This document shows positions 1 to 12,050 of a stretch of 64,000 nt of DNA, in pieces. Position 1 is the stretch's first letter; the number at the start of each line of letters is the position of its first letter. The notes below the pieces were generated by a model. The model had not been told where the DNA came from. It made no database searches and was given only the letters and a program-made list of their open reading frames with translations. Source of the DNA: Pseudisothecium myosuroides (taxonomy: Eukaryota > Streptophyta > Bryopsida > Hypnales > Lembophyllaceae); NCBI GenBank assembly GCA_951799445.1, contig OX637294.1, positions 27,677,452 through 27,741,451 of the forward strand, written 5' to 3'. A program made the translations under genes and the position numbers.

Positions 1-1249
1 GATTTCCACCCTAGAAGACCATATTCCACCCGTAGATTCCTCTTACGGGTCCATCTTGAGTTTGTAACTCCTGCAGACCAACAATTGGGGTTTTCGCTAT
101 TTCTTCGATGCTATGGGGTGTCGTACGCGCAATCTAGGCGTAAGTATCCTTAACACCAAAATGATGATAAGATAACACGAAATATCGTCCCAGGAGATTC
201 TAGTATGTTTCAGCAAGCTAAGGAGTTTTCGGATTGTAATCCACACAACAAAACCCCAAGCAACACCTCTTCCCTTTCCTATTTCTTATACAATGGTATT
301 CCGGATCCCAATCCGGATCTATCTCTTTTCCGGTTTCCGATTTGATCCGGATTCCGGGTCTCACTTCTCGTCTTCAACTGGTTTTCTATTCCCCTGTTTT
401 ACCCTCAGGGTGTCTGCATTTGATCTTTAGAGGGGTAGGAACGCACCACTCATAGGCATCTATTTCTCTGCACAAAACTTCACATAAAACAATCATAACC
501 GAGTTTTTATTGCAGAGTAAAGAAAGTAACAATCCTCACAATTCTCCGGGTAGCTTGCCCGGAAAACAGGTCACTCAGAATTGCATCCTTCCACCTTTAC
601 TACAACGACAGATCAAGACAACCGGAACTGGAAGAGATTCGTGCATCTATCTACCAGACTGATCCTATGGTTGGCAGATCTTCCGGTGAGTGGGGATTTT
701 CCGCTGGCGGTCGCTTATCTCCGCTCGGAACCCTCCCTGGATTCCGGACTCGCATCCGCACCACTCCTTAGAACCGGATCACCGTTACGGCAATTTAAAG
801 GTACCACGTACAAGTCCTTACTCACGAGTCTAGTAAAGTTTCCTCACAAACTTACTCGCTCAAAACAGGTCCAACTAATTCTCAACCCGGATTCCCCCTC
901 ATCCGCCCTCTCTCACACTTTCACCATTCATAAACAACTCAAGAAAACGCACACATAACCAGAAATCCGAATGTCCACTTAGTGGCTCAGATTAGGGAAA
1001 AGAGAATATGCACATAAACTAATGCACACAAAATGGGCAAGGCTGGAATGAAAGGACAACAAGCTGCCCTCCACTTAAAACCCAAACAAAAAGCCAAAAA
1101 AAGAACACCTGAAAATCCAGGTGACCAATCAGTAATCAACCATAATATCCGAAAAGTTCAAAGTCAACTACTCCTAAGAATCCGGAACCGGGCCCCATGC
1201 ATGGAAAATCCGCTCCAGATTAAAAATCCTAAAACTGCAAACATACTAA
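1..1249. other. GC-richer flank of a mobile-element-like block
   Basis: This stretch has the same base composition as the 633-codon frame beside it, with many TCCGGA and GGATCC-like words, and it differs sharply from the AT-rich DNA after 3.6 kb. I infer it is the 3' part (untranslated or terminal) of the element that carries that frame. Short plus-strand frames here have no recognisable protein features. I did not find a direct repeat between this flank and the DNA beyond 3151, so LTRs are not shown. Confidence 0.35.
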
Positions 1250-3151
1250 TTACTTTCCCCGCTTTGATTTCTTCGCGCTGCTACTTGGCCCTGTAGGTGG
1301 TTTCCTGCTCCCTTTCGGTGGAGTGGACTTCGTTGCAGCCCGGGTCGGAATCTTCCGCTGGATCGGCGGCGGGTCGTCATCCGATTCCGTCTCATCGCCG
1401 GAAGTGAATTCCCCCTTCTCGGACTCTTGGATCATCTCCACTCTGGTCTCTTTCTCTGGCGAATCGTCCAGCTGAATCGGTGTTGTATTCCTCTTGGGCG
1501 ATGCCTTCTGCATGTGAGTAAAGTCGACCGGATTGGTCCGAGCCGGGTTTGCCAAGGCCCCCATCCGTTGGATTAAATCGCTCCGGACGGATGTTCCGGA
1601 TGCCGGAACGGAACTCCCTTCTCCTACCGGAATCGACTGGACACTCCTCGTCTGGCCGAACTTCGTGGTCTTCGTCTGGATCCGTGCCTGACCTGGAGTA
1701 GGTCTTGGGGATGCGGGTAAACTCATCCCTGACCCCGGCTTCTGGGGCGTCTTCAACAAGTCGACGTTGGGCAGCTCCGAAAAGTGGGTGAAGTCCAAGG
1801 GCTTGTTGGGGCCGAGGTGTCCCAACAGTTGCGCCATCTCCTTCAGAATACCTTCCATCCAGGCCTGGAAGTCCACCAAGATTGTTACTACCTTGGACCC
1901 GGATAAGTGGCCTATGCCACTCAGCTGATTGGTGAAGAGTCGGGATTTGACAACAGCTTCCGCGGGCTGCTCCACCAACGCGGTCAGGTTGTGGACGAGT
2001 TGGAGAGCTTCTGCCTCCTTCTGCCGTGCAACTGCGGCATCCGTATCCGCCCAGTTCACCCGACCTAACAGGCCATCCCTTTCCTTCTCCAAGCTCTTGA
2101 TCCGCTCGTCCTTCTCACGAATCAGATCCGGGCTCGGTAGTTTCCGGATCTGATTTATGATATCTTCCGGCTCCACCTTCAGCTCTGCAGCAATCCCCAG
2201 GATCATGTCGGACATCCCGAAATACATGTGCTTGGCCTCCTCCATCCACTGCGTTCCGGCGTCGAAGAAGTCCGACTGCGGTTCCGGTTCCGGGGGTTGA
2301 CTCAGCTCTCCCTTTTCCGGGGTCAGCTGTTCCACCCTCGAGTTCGGATTGGTCGACTTCCTTCTTTTCTCCCGCTTGTCGACCAGGTCCTGCTGCTGCG
2401 GTTCTTCTTCCTCGTCGTTGTTTTCTTCTTCTTCTTCCTCCTCTCCCTCGATCGGAGTATCCGGTGGAATCTCGTGCGTGAGACCGTACTTCACGATTTC
2501 CAACCCGGTGTTGTAAATCACCATCTCTTCACTCGTCAGCACCTCTTGATGGTGATACAGGTGAAACAGGTACGGACTGAGAAGACTCGGCTTCCCCTTC
2601 CCTACGTGCGACACGAGCTTCTTTACTATCCCGGCTAGAACTTTCCCGTAGTGGACTACCTTATCTTCTAAAGCCCCAAAGATAGTGTTGGCCACCGTAA
2701 CCGTAACTCGGGTGGGCTTTTCCGGATACATGATCGGAATCAAAAATTCCAACACCCGTTTCTGCCTAGCGTCCTTACAGTCACTCACTGGGTATCCGTC
2801 CTTAGTGGTAACCGGATTGCGGAACTTCCCAATCCCGTACGTCTCTACCCGAGAACCTAATCCGGATCCGTCCTTCCCAAAGCCGTATACGTCAGCCCAT
2901 ACATCCGCCGTCCATGCTCCGGGTTGGCCTCTCACAGTCAACTCGAACTGATTCGGGACTCCCGAGATCAGCTGTTCTAGCATCTCCGCGTTCTTAACAT
3001 TCCACGGTCGGTGGATCAAACCTACGCACCCCATCCGGGTCAGATCTGTCTCTAACTCCTTCCGGTGCGTTGGGTCGGCGGGAATGGCCGGTCTAACTAT
3101 CCGAGCTGTGACAGAAGGTCGGCGCGCTACCGGTTTGCTGGACTCTGCCAT
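1250..3151 (-). CDS. 633-aa protein of a probable plant mobile element, function unknown
   Basis: A single uninterrupted frame runs from the ATG at 3151 to 1250. The N-terminal ~230 residues form a globular-looking region with several Trp and Gly-rich turns. An acidic run of Glu/Asp follows (about residues 236-250), then a Pro/Gln-rich linker, a charged heptad-like segment that could be a coiled coil (about 345-395), and a Ser/Pro-rich tail ending in a Lys/Arg cluster. There is no zinc knuckle, protease, reverse transcriptase, integrase or DDE motif that I can see. The layout (globular head, acidic patch, coiled coil, basic tail) resembles gag-like or plant transposon-associated proteins, but this is inference. 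The frame is GC-rich compared with most of the window, which suggests a young insertion. Family identity is not established. Confidence 0.55.
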   Translation of the reverse strand: MAESSKPVARRPSVTARIVRPAIPADPTHRKELETDLTRMGCVGLIHRPWNVKNAEMLEQLISGVPNQFELTVRGQPGAWTADVWADVYGFGKDGSGLGSRVETYGIGKFRNPVTTKDGYPVSDCKDARQKRVLEFLIPIMYPEKPTRVTVTVANTIFGALEDKVVHYGKVLAGIVKKLVSHVGKGKPSLLSPYLFHLYHHQEVLTSEEMVIYNTGLEIVKYGLTHEIPPDTPIEGEEEEEEENNDEEEEPQQQDLVDKREKRRKSTNPNSRVEQLTPEKGELSQPPEPEPQSDFFDAGTQWMEEAKHMYFGMSDMILGIAAELKVEPEDIINQIRKLPSPDLIREKDERIKSLEKERDGLLGRVNWADTDAAVARQKEAEALQLVHNLTALVEQPAEAVVKSRLFTNQLSGIGHLSGSKVVTILVDFQAWMEGILKEMAQLLGHLGPNKPLDFTHFSELPNVDLLKTPQKPGSGMSLPASPRPTPGQARIQTKTTKFGQTRSVQSIPVGEGSSVPASGTSVRSDLIQRMGALANPARTNPVDFTHMQKASPKRNTTPIQLDDSPEKETRVEMIQESEKGEFTSGDETESDDDPPPIQRKIPTRAATKSTPPKGSRKPPTGPSSSAKKSKRGK

Positions 3152-3700
3152 AGTTTACCGACACCGACTACTAAATCCGGTGCAATCGGCACCGACCTCA
3201 CCCGTCTCTTTCTGTCGCGATCTCTAACTCACCACTCTTTCTCTCAGCTAAGTGCACAAGACAATCAGCAAAGTGAAGAATGAGGAAGATTAGGTCTGAC
3301 GAGGGTTTAAGTACTAATCGAGCTGCCGACCGTTCCCCTCGGCGAACGGAAAGAGGTCCGTTCCCGTAACGGTTCCCTAGCGGCGTAGGTCGGATACCTA
3401 TTCCGTAGCTCGTTCCGATCCGACCTAACTCGGATTTTAAGATCCGTTACAGGATCTGGATCTCGGATTATAACTATCCGGAATTGGTCCGTATCCGGAT
3501 CTAATTTCCTTCTTCCTACCAAAATTTTGAAATTTTTGCCTAACTCCTAACCTATTTCTATGCTATCTTCCTTTACTCTAAGTTTCCGTGCTCCCACATG
3601 GGGAAAGTGAAACCTATCTCAGGGAATGGACTTAGGACCTCAACGATGTTCCCTCGGACCAATTTTAGCCATAAGATGTCACATGCACCGTAGGTTTGGG
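3152..3700. other. Upstream flank of the 633-codon frame; element boundary region
   Basis: The DNA keeps the CCGGAT-rich composition of the element until about 3530 and then switches to AT-rich sequence. The segment near 3330-3400 contains several partly self-complementary GAACGG/CCGTTC words. No tRNA-complementary primer site was recognised. Any promoter for the minus-strand frame would lie here. Confidence 0.3.
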
Positions 3701-4770
3701 CTGTTTGGGTCGGTTAGCCCTTAAGTCTACTATTTATCGATATTTTCACGTTTTAACCTATGTACAAGTGGAAACGGGATTGATTTGGGAGAAAACAACC
3801 TATAAAGGACCAAATGCTATATTGGTACTTGACATACCTATTTTGGTCTTACACTCTTTTTTGGGCTTCTTGTATATAAAACTAGACTTAAATTTGTTAA
3901 AATTAAAAAACAAAAAACTGTGAGTCCCCAATGACAAATTGTTGGCTCACAAGTGGTAATCTCTATTACTAGCTTGGATGTTTTAGTTATATTGAAAAAT
4001 TTGTAAAGTCATTAATATTGGGTGGGCAAGCAAAATTCTAGGGCATTCAGGATAGATGGCCTTTGTTCCTTTGAGAGAAGTGGAGTGGAGCCCGTGGCCT
4101 AAGGAACTTCAGGGCATGTGAATAGGGTGCCATATTGACATCAAAACAAGGGACCGTTAAGTTAATGTGGGGATTAACGTCAATGTGATGTCATGTTAAC
4201 GGGTGCTGGGTTAATGCAAACTGGACCCTAAAAAGGATTATCATTCTAATGCTAAAATGGCACTCAAATGACTAGACATTGTTTTGATGCTAGAATAGGC
4301 CAAGACTAATGTTGGGTAATTTTGATGTAAAAATTGTACCACTTGTGCTTTGAACTGACAACATGCAACTTAGACTACCATAATACGCCATATATTTCAA
4401 TGATGAAATGGCTCCACAATTACACTAATTTGGTGCTAAAATGTAACAATCTTAGATTGTTGAGAACTCTAACATGATGACTTTTGATGTTAAAATGGCA
4501 GCATAATTGTGCTAAAATCAAACTATATTTTCAGTAAAATAACACTCATCAATGTATTTTTTATGCTTAAATAGCTATGAAATGTCAATATAACAGCAAC
4601 ACGTAATTGCAACACTAGCATCATACCATCACATTCTTTTGATGCTAAAATGATGCGACAACTAACATTACAATGGGATATAGTGGCACAAATAGAACGG
4701 TAAAATAATACCATCAATGTAAATTTCACGTTCAAACATCTTTTATGCTATTGTCAAAATGGCATTCAAC
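3700..4770. repeat. Degenerate short-word repeats (ATGCTAAAATGGCA type)
   Basis: Words such as GATGCTAAAATGGCA and close variants recur irregularly between about 4240 and 4760. The spacing is uneven and the copies are diverged, so this reads as an old, decayed minisatellite. A similar ATGGCATTGAAA style is seen at 10.5-11.4 kb. No gene is visible. Confidence 0.4.
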
Positions 4771-4832
4771 AAATCATCAACAAGATATTAATACACCTTT
4801 CAATAGTGATGATAGTAGGAAATTTGATATGC

Positions 4833-4891
4833 ATATATATATATATATATATATAATTTATTTTATTTATTTTATTTATTTATTTATTTTT
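4833..4891. repeat. Compound microsatellite (AT)n-(TTTA)n
   Basis: About eleven AT dinucleotides are followed directly by repeated TTTA/TTTTA units. The tract is a simple-sequence repeat in otherwise unannotated AT-rich DNA. Confidence 0.9.
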
Positions 4892-6434
4892 CAGTCCCCA
4901 AGTATTTACAATTGTAATCATGAAATACAAAGCTAAACCTATTCAATTGTCTTCATCATCATAATGAAATACAATGGTTCATATGAGTGGCAAGTCACTT
5001 TTCAAAGGTTGAACCTCAATTTAAAAAATACTAGCTCCATCTAAATTTGATATAACCATGGATCCTTGGTCATACTGAAAACGGAAAAAAAACATCTACT
5101 TGTCTCCATGTGCCACCATCAATTCCTAACACTTCCAAGTATGCTTTTGTTCTCACCTGCAGCAAATTGATACTTTATCAGTCTATAGTACCAACATACA
5201 AGACACATATAACAATCCAATCATTGATGGCCCTACTTACTATTGTTTAGAGAGAAGTGACAAATATATTAAATGAAAACTTCATGAGTAAATAATTGAA
5301 CAATAATTCCAATTCTAAAATGAAATTTTCCTAAAGTTTTCAAGTTGAGCCCCTTAGGTTAGGGTTTTGGATTACCTAACCTAATGTAAGATACATAAAA
5401 CATCAAAGCAGGCTTTGAAATAGTTGAAGTTTGTTGCATTCAACAATTCACACATTGTTTATAATACAACCACTTAACACTTTACTTCAAAGAAAAATGA
5501 AATGTGGGGAACATTGGTATTTAGAACAAACAACATTTCCAATATGCAATGGTATACAAACTTAACACTACAATTAGTACATAGCAAAGGTATAGATTAG
5601 AGAGAATACATCTTCAATACAAGCAACAAAACGTACCAACAAACAATATAATTTAATTCTTACATTTTGGATCTTCCACACCAACTTTTCTCCGCTCCTA
5701 CGATCTATTTTCTTTTGCCTTAGATTTGGTCTTCTTCCACATCCTATACAACAAAATAAAACACATGGATTAAAATACTATTACAACAAATATGAATCAA
5801 AGAAAAAGATTATAAGCTTTCTACATGTACATAAAGAGAATGAGCTCAATTTTTAGAAGTATGAAAAAGGGTGATGCATCAAAGCATCCTGTGATGCTCC
5901 TAGCTAAGTAGAAATACCACACAGCCGACACACCAGCCCCTTCCCATACTTGGACAATAGCCCCATTCAAAGAGACTCAAAGCATCATGTGGTGCCGCAA
6001 GACAAAGTTGCAAAAACCACACAATCGAGACTTCTAGGAACAAATAGCCATGGTCTCGAAAAAGCAAGACATATGTAACAACTACAAGGTTTGAATTGAA
6101 TCAATGGATGGCAATCTATTAAGCAAACAAATCCAAGTTGTTGTAAACCATTAATTCACATCAAAACATACTTCGATGTCTTGTTGCAACAAATTTAACT
6201 CACGCCTTCAAATTTGACCAATCCTTAAGAATGATATGCCCTACAAATCCAAAATAAGCCATGTTGTAATATTTGTCCTCAAAAGCCCATCCAAAAACAA
6301 GGGATCAGATTCCATGTCAAAAGGTTTAAAAAAAGACAGTTTTCAAAAAATCAAAAAATCAATTAGAGATTTACCTTAGGTGTTAAACCTTGCACATCCT
6401 TGCAGAGGCAAAAGATAACAACTCGCACTGCAAT
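4892..6434. other. AT-rich DNA without a recognisable gene
   Basis: Neither strand has an open frame of useful length or recognisable protein similarity. The CACTA element has inserted at the right edge: the host word TGCAAT continues on the far side as AATACAAGG, which gives an empty site near GCAATACAAGG. Confidence 0.5.
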
Positions 6435-6960
6435 CACTACAAGAAAAAACAGTGTCGAATCCAACATGATAATCAACTCGTATATGTTGGTTGAAACGGT
6501 TGACTAGGACATTTTGGTTCGGATAAAAATCAACACTTCTATGTTGATTTTATATCTTGATTTGGTCAAATTAAAAAAATTACTATTATTATTCAATAAT
6601 CTGGCACGTAAGCTGCCACATAGGTTGAACTTGCCACGCATGCAAGGCTGCCACATCACTAGACCTACCAAACGAATTGGATTGCCACGTCAACGGCCAA
6701 CAAATTGATGCTAAATAATTAATTGAAGCTTCCAAAATAGATTCTTAATTTTAAATTTTAACTTCGAAAAATTCAACATTATATTCAAAATAATTAAATA
6801 TATACAATAATTGAGCTTTAAATGCCAAAATTGACCACTACATTCCAAATAATCTAATACATGTTACAAATGAATTTTGAATGCCACTTACCTTGGAGTT
6901 TGATGAGAGGGAAAGACAAGACCTTTATACAAGTGGGGTGGTAGGAGGTAGGACAACCCA

Positions 6961-7445
6961 TATGGGATTTGTAAAGAGTGAGGATTAGTAAGAGCTCAAC
7001 CGCTCATACTTTACAAGTAGAAATTGTGGTTTAGGTAGAATTTTAGACCTCATTTAGGCGGTGTAGAGTTACTTTTTTCAAAAAAATTTGAACTAAGAAT
7101 TTGTGTAAAATGAAGCTAAATGTCATCTCCAAAAATCCGTTTGAGATTTTAAGCCTCCAATCAAAAGTTATGGACAAATTTGAGAGAGGGGTTGGAAGGG
7201 ACATTTTTTTTGACAATTTCAAACATCCACTTTGAAAGTTGTCCATAACTTTTGATTGGAGGCTCAAAACATCAAAAGGATTCTTGGAGATGAAATTTGC
7301 CTTTGTTTCACAACCTCTTTTAGTTCAAAGTGCTTTAAAAAAAGTTATTCTACTGTGCCAAAATGAGGTGTGAAGTTCTACTTTGCACACAATTCCTACA
7401 TTTTGACAGTGAGCGGTCAAGCTCTCATCTTCAAATTATCCCATA
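6961..7445. repeat. Foldback 1 inside the CACTA element (~220-bp arms)
   Basis: The left arm (about 6961-7187) and right arm (about 7230-7445) are imperfect inverse complements with a ~42-bp loop. Matching landmarks include CCTCCAATCAAAAGTTATGG on the left against its complement at about 7240-7262, and GAGCTCAACCGCTCA against TGAGCGGTCAAGCTC. A transcript through this region would form a long hairpin, a plausible small-RNA source. A 74-codon minus-strand frame here is only a by-product. Confidence 0.85.
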
Positions 7446-7529
7446 CTCTTTGAGAATTTATAATGAACAATGGATTTCATTATAAAAACAACCTCTCCAT
7501 CCATCATTATCACTAAATTTCAATGAAAT

Positions 7530-8308
7530 ACAGCGACTTCTAGAAATAGTTGGGGCCACTATATAAAATGTTCTCATAAATTGAGAAATTAGAATTATGA
7601 AGTGAAATTGCCCTCATATTGTTGTACAAAGGGGATTCTACCTTCATGTACAATTTCACTTAGAATGGACTATATTTAGACCTATTATTCTTTGAATGAA
7701 ATTTCTATTTAAATTTTTTTTTTCGTGAAAAGTCAAAATGTCTCATTTTTAAAATAGGAAGAATTTACATCTTGACTAGAATCACATATGATAAGTTCCA
7801 TGAATTTTAGATTTTTATTGATTGAAATCTTATTGATTAAAATTTGATCTCAAAATTTTGATTTTTTAATTTTTCACTCCATAAATTGCAAAAAAATAAA
7901 ACAAAAATTCAAAATAGCATCAAATAACTACGTATATCAAAAACATATTTGCAATTTATGGAGTGAAAAATTAAAAAGTCAAAATGTTGAGGTCAAATTT
8001 TAATCAATAAGATTTCAATCAATAAAAATCCAAAATTCATGGAACTTGTAATATGTGATTCTAGTTAAGATGCACATTCTTCCTATAAGAAAAATGACCC
8101 ATTTTGACTTTTCACAAAAAAATTATTTTTACATAAAAATTTCATTCAAAGAATGATAGGTCTAAATATAGTCCATTCTAAGTGAAATTGTACATGAAGG
8201 TAAAATCCCTTTTGTACAACAACAAGTCGAAATTTCTTCTAATAATTCTAATTTCTCAATTTATTAAAGCGATTTGTATAGTGGCCAATTATTTTTGGGA
8301 ATCACTAT
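7530..8308. repeat. Foldback 2 inside the CACTA element (~360-bp arms)
   Basis: The left arm (about 7530-7893) pairs with the right arm (about 7948-8308) around a ~54-bp loop. Landmarks include ATAAATTGCAAA against TTTGCAATTTAT at the loop, and GGGGCCACTATA against TATAGTGGCC near the outer ends. The arms differ by scattered substitutions and small gaps. It looks like a MITE or foldback sequence captured by, or inserted into, the CACTA element. The hairpin would be about 780 nt if transcribed. Confidence 0.88.
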
Positions 8309-8715
8309 AAGTCCATCACCTTGTCATCTAGAATATCTTGATTTTAGATGGTCATTGGACTCTATTTTGGACTTTCTCGCTAATATTGGACATTTCCATT
8401 TTTTACAACATTTTGGTCACTTAATTTTTGCTGAATTTGACAATATTTCTTATTCACTTTATTTATTTTTTGGCATACTTTTAAATAATTATTTTTGGCC
8501 AACCCTGCCCTAATACTACAACATGTGGGAAAATGAAAATGATGTTGAGAGGATTGCCAAATCAACTAAGCAAGTTTTTTTTTGTTCAAATCAACCAAGT
8601 CATGTCGATTGATGTTTTGGAGACCGCCCAAATCAATAGAGCCCAAAATTTTTTTGTCGTAATCAACGTAAATGCATTTATCTTTTGTTAATTAGGGCCC
8701 CTTTTTCTTGTAGTG

Positions 8716-9250
8716 AATACAAGGAATTTGAGAGCTTTGGATGCTTTGACAAAGCAATGAAATTTCTTCCAATGAAGACCCAAATCTTTTGCTTTTAGAA
8801 TAAGCACCAAAAAAAGCAAGAGAGTCACCAACTTGGTTTAGCAATGCGGTTTGCAGAAGTAGAAACGATTTCCAACCAAAATCATAAAAGAAATGAAAGA
8901 CCCTAAACCTAAATTGTAGCTCAACTTATTTGTAATCAAAATCACAAACTCCAATACCAATCCCAAAAATGTATCTGCATCCAACGATTCAACAATACAG
9001 CAACCCGACAAAATTGCCCAAGTAGAAGGGTAAGATTTCCAAATAAGGGACGCCATTAGGTCCAAGGACGATTTCAAATGCCTCTACCTCGATAACAACA
9101 AAAACTTTATAAACAAAAATACTTCAAGCATTGGCGGAATTCCTAGAAGACAAAAATGGCAAACAAAGAGGGCTAGGAGGAACCTTTGATGATGTAATTT
9201 GGAATCTTTAAGCTAAAGTAGGCTACTAATTTTCCTTGTTTCATTTTAAA
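8716..9250. other. AT-rich DNA without a recognisable gene
   Basis: Host DNA continues after the CACTA target duplication. A 79-codon minus-strand frame (8838-9077) has no features of a real protein. I see nothing else here. Confidence 0.4.
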
Positions 9251-9254
9251 TTAC

Positions 9255-10210
9255 TTTGATTAGACATTGCTAGTTAGGGCCGAGGCCTAAGATAAGGTTA
9301 GATCATTAGGACTAGAAGTCAATCCAAGTTTGACCTTAGAATCTTAGAGTAGAGGATTAGAGGTTTTCAAAACTATAAAGTACATAGAATTTGGAGTTAA
9401 AACAAGAAATATATAGGTAGATGAAGTTTGGCGTGTAGATTGGATGAAAAACACCTAAAATTATCCAAACGGAACAAGATTAGGAAATTAAGAAGTAAAA
9501 ATAATTGAGATCCCAAAAGTGAAACTTTAAGTTAATTTGGAAAATTTTAAGTTAATAGTAATTAGTGGAAAAAGTTTGAAATATTGATTAGCGGTCAAAC
9601 TTCATCCATCAATAGCTTCCACTAGGAAAGGTCAACTTAAAAGTAGAGTAGCAAATTAGAAAGGTCAAACAAAATATTTAGAAAAGTTAATGAAGGATGA
9701 AGTTTAGACTAAGGAATGGATGAAGATAGGTAGGATCCATCCATCCACGGCCAAATTTGGATCTTAGAATATAAACCCTAGCCTAGATCCATAGCCAAAA
9801 TCTTAAGTCAAATTGGAATTAGGAGCATCTAGAAAAAACATGGATGAAGTTTGAAGTATTGATTAGCAATCAAACTTCATCCGCGCATAACTTTTGCTAG
9901 GAGTATTAGATTTTTATGAATTTTATGTTTTTGAAAATGGCATGAGCTTGTCTACAACCTGAGATTGCTAAATTTATACTATCTCTATTTTTATTAGAAA
10001 ATCACCGCGGCCTAGTTAGTTACCTTGTCCAAATCAATTCTTGCGCTTAGACCTAGGGATTGGGGCTCTTTTTGCAAGTAGTAGTATGCATTTAGGTACT
10101 TAGAAAAAAAGATACATTGCTTGGAAGGCACAATGAACCGACGTTAGGCACCCGCTTAGTATAGAATTTTCACGCTAGTTTAAGAACCTGGTTGTGAACG
10201 TCTAATTATC
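9255..10210 (+). repeat. Left arm of a large, diverged inverted repeat
   Basis: This block is similar to the inverse complement of 13955-15740. Clear landmarks are TTGCTTGGAAGGCACAATG (about 10118-10136) against its complement near 14033-14051, and the CCTGGTTGT words close to the inner edges. The arm carries two short hairpins made of TGGATGAAGTTTG-like words facing CAAACTTCATCC (about 9560-9605 and 9840-9885). No coding capacity is visible. The two arms may be copies of one dispersed element inserted in opposite directions. Confidence 0.65.
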
Positions 10211-10539
10211 AAGGGTAGATAATTAAATGTCCACAATATGCTAATTAGTATCCAAACTTCATTCACCTAAATTCTACATACTATATAATTACAATGTGAT
10301 ACAAACTATTGACAAACTAAGTCTATGTACTAGCAATTGTTAATTTTAGATGCTCTTTTAATAATTAACTATCAATTTGTCTTGTACTAAACTGAAATCC
10401 ATCTTTATTCATTGAATTTCAAGTACTACGACACAAAAGATGATACAAGCCTATGAAGAGCAACACAACAATAAACTACTATTAGCAAATTATCTATCAG
10501 AGTACAATAATTTGCACCAATATGACATTTATTTTAAAA

Positions 10540-11370
10540 ATTTAAGGAAAATGATGGTGTCAAAATGATAGTCAATTGGCTCTGAAATGGCCCAAAGAAT
10601 ATGTGAACGTCAAAACAATGAAAAAATGACATTGAAATATTGTTACGTACCATGTCTTCTAAAGTGGCATTGAAATGTGCCTATGAAAATTGTAGTGCAA
10701 TGGCACCAAATAGGCATTGAAGAAAAGGATGTCAAAATTGTGCCCTCATAAAGTTAAAGTATTATTGTCATGATGCAAAAATGGTATGACATTTGTCTAA
10801 AATGAATACAAAATTAGTTCACGGTAGAAAGATGTCAATATGGCATTTGAATAGTGTTAGCTAAATTGGCATGAACATGACATTGAAAATGTGCATGTCA
10901 ACAATGCTCTAATATGGCAGCACAATGGAGTGAAGATGATAAAGGGATGGTGCATATATAGAGTTGCATCAAAGTAGCATGAAACGGACATTGAAAATAT
11001 ACACTGTAAATTGACATCTCTCCAATAGTCAAATATTTCAATCACTATGGCATGGAAATGGTAAAAAAATGGCACTAGAATGGCATATACATGACATTGT
11101 ATTATCGGATGCCTTGTTATTGCTACAATAATAGTAGAATAGTTCATGTGAACTTGGCATGAAAATTACACAAAAATAGTGCATGTTTGGTTTTGCATCA
11201 TTTTGACCCTCAAACTAATGCTAATTTGATATTGAATTACTGTTCCCCAAAATCATGTCAAAATGGCTCTACAATAACGTCAAGATGACAATGCTGACTT
11301 TGCATTGAAATGATATTAAGATAATTTGGTGCCACCTCGGTATCAAAGTAAATCTCAAAATGACACTTAG
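10540..11370. repeat. Degenerate ATGGCAT/GACATTGAAAAT word repeats
   Basis: Words such as AAATGGCAT, GACATTGAAA and GTGCATGTC recur at irregular intervals. The array is too diverged for a firm period. It resembles the 4.2-4.8 kb stretch in style. A 96-codon minus-strand frame here reflects the repeats rather than a gene. Confidence 0.4.
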
Positions 11371-11447
11371 GTGGACTCTATGTTAGATTGCTGTCAAAGA
11401 GGCATGCAAATAATCTTGCCCAACTTTTCTGACCTGCTCTTCCTTCG

Positions 11448-12050
11448 ATGTGAGGTACACATCCCCTTGCTGTATGTACACAATCAGGTCTGTGCTGCTG
11501 CCATTTCATATGTAGTGGTTCTGGGCATCAATCGTGATAAGCATGGGAAACATAGCTAATCTCATGCAGTTCTCAAGCTGGCCAAGCTGCCCACCGATGA
11601 AAACACGATGTGAGGTACACATCCCCTCACTGTATGTACCCTCTCTTTGAGTCACGGGTCGCAGTTCTCAAGCTGGCCAAGCTGCCCACCGATGAAAACA
11701 CGATGTGAGGTACACATCCCCTCGCTGTATGTACACAATCAGGTCTGTGCTGCTGCCATTTCATATGTAGTGGTTCTGGGCATCAAGCGTGATAAGCATG
11801 GGAAACATAGCTAGTCTCATGCAGAACAAGTCTTCACTGACTCACAACTCAGTGTTTCATATTATTGAAAGCCAACCTACTGAACAAAGTTTGAGGTTGA
11901 TACTTAGTTTTTTCCCATCATTCGACCTTACCCATGGCTGGCAATCGAAAGCCATGGCTCACGAGACTTGCGTGCCTGCTTGTCGATCTCTTTGAGTCAC
12001 GGGTCGCAGTTCTCAAGCTGGCCAAGCTGCCCACCGATGAAAACACGATC
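11448..12050. repeat. Mosaic tandem duplication of two sequence modules
   Basis: Module one (about 122 bp, starting CGATGTGAGGTACACATCCC) occurs at about 11448 and 11700, with a short piece at about 11609. Module two (TTCTCAAGCTGGCCAAGCTG, about 40 bp) occurs at about 11570, 11662 and 12009; the last two copies are preceded by TTTGAGTCACGGGTCGCAG. Copies differ by only a few bases, so the rearrangement is recent. The base composition is more gene-like than the surroundings, so the modules may derive from a coding sequence that I cannot name. Confidence 0.75.

Larger units (their letters stand above)
6435..8715. mobile_element. Complete non-autonomous CACTA (En/Spm-type) DNA transposon, 2281 bp
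   Basis: The left end reads CACTACAAGAAAAA and the right end is its exact inverse complement, TTTTTCTTGTAGTG, giving 14-bp terminal inverted repeats. The host triplet AAT lies directly outside both ends (6432-6434 and 8716-8718). A 3-bp duplication is what CACTA transposases make. The subterminal DNA on both sides holds several copies of an AATCAAC word, a possible set of transposase-binding sites. There is no transposase frame, so the element would depend on an enzyme supplied elsewhere. Its middle is filled by two large foldbacks (6961-7445 and 7530-8308). The perfect ends and target duplication suggest fairly recent movement. Confidence 0.93.

Noticed and set aside
10857..11147. 96-codon minus-strand frame as a gene
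   Set aside because: It is composed of degenerate repeat words rich in His/Tyr/Cys with no family features.
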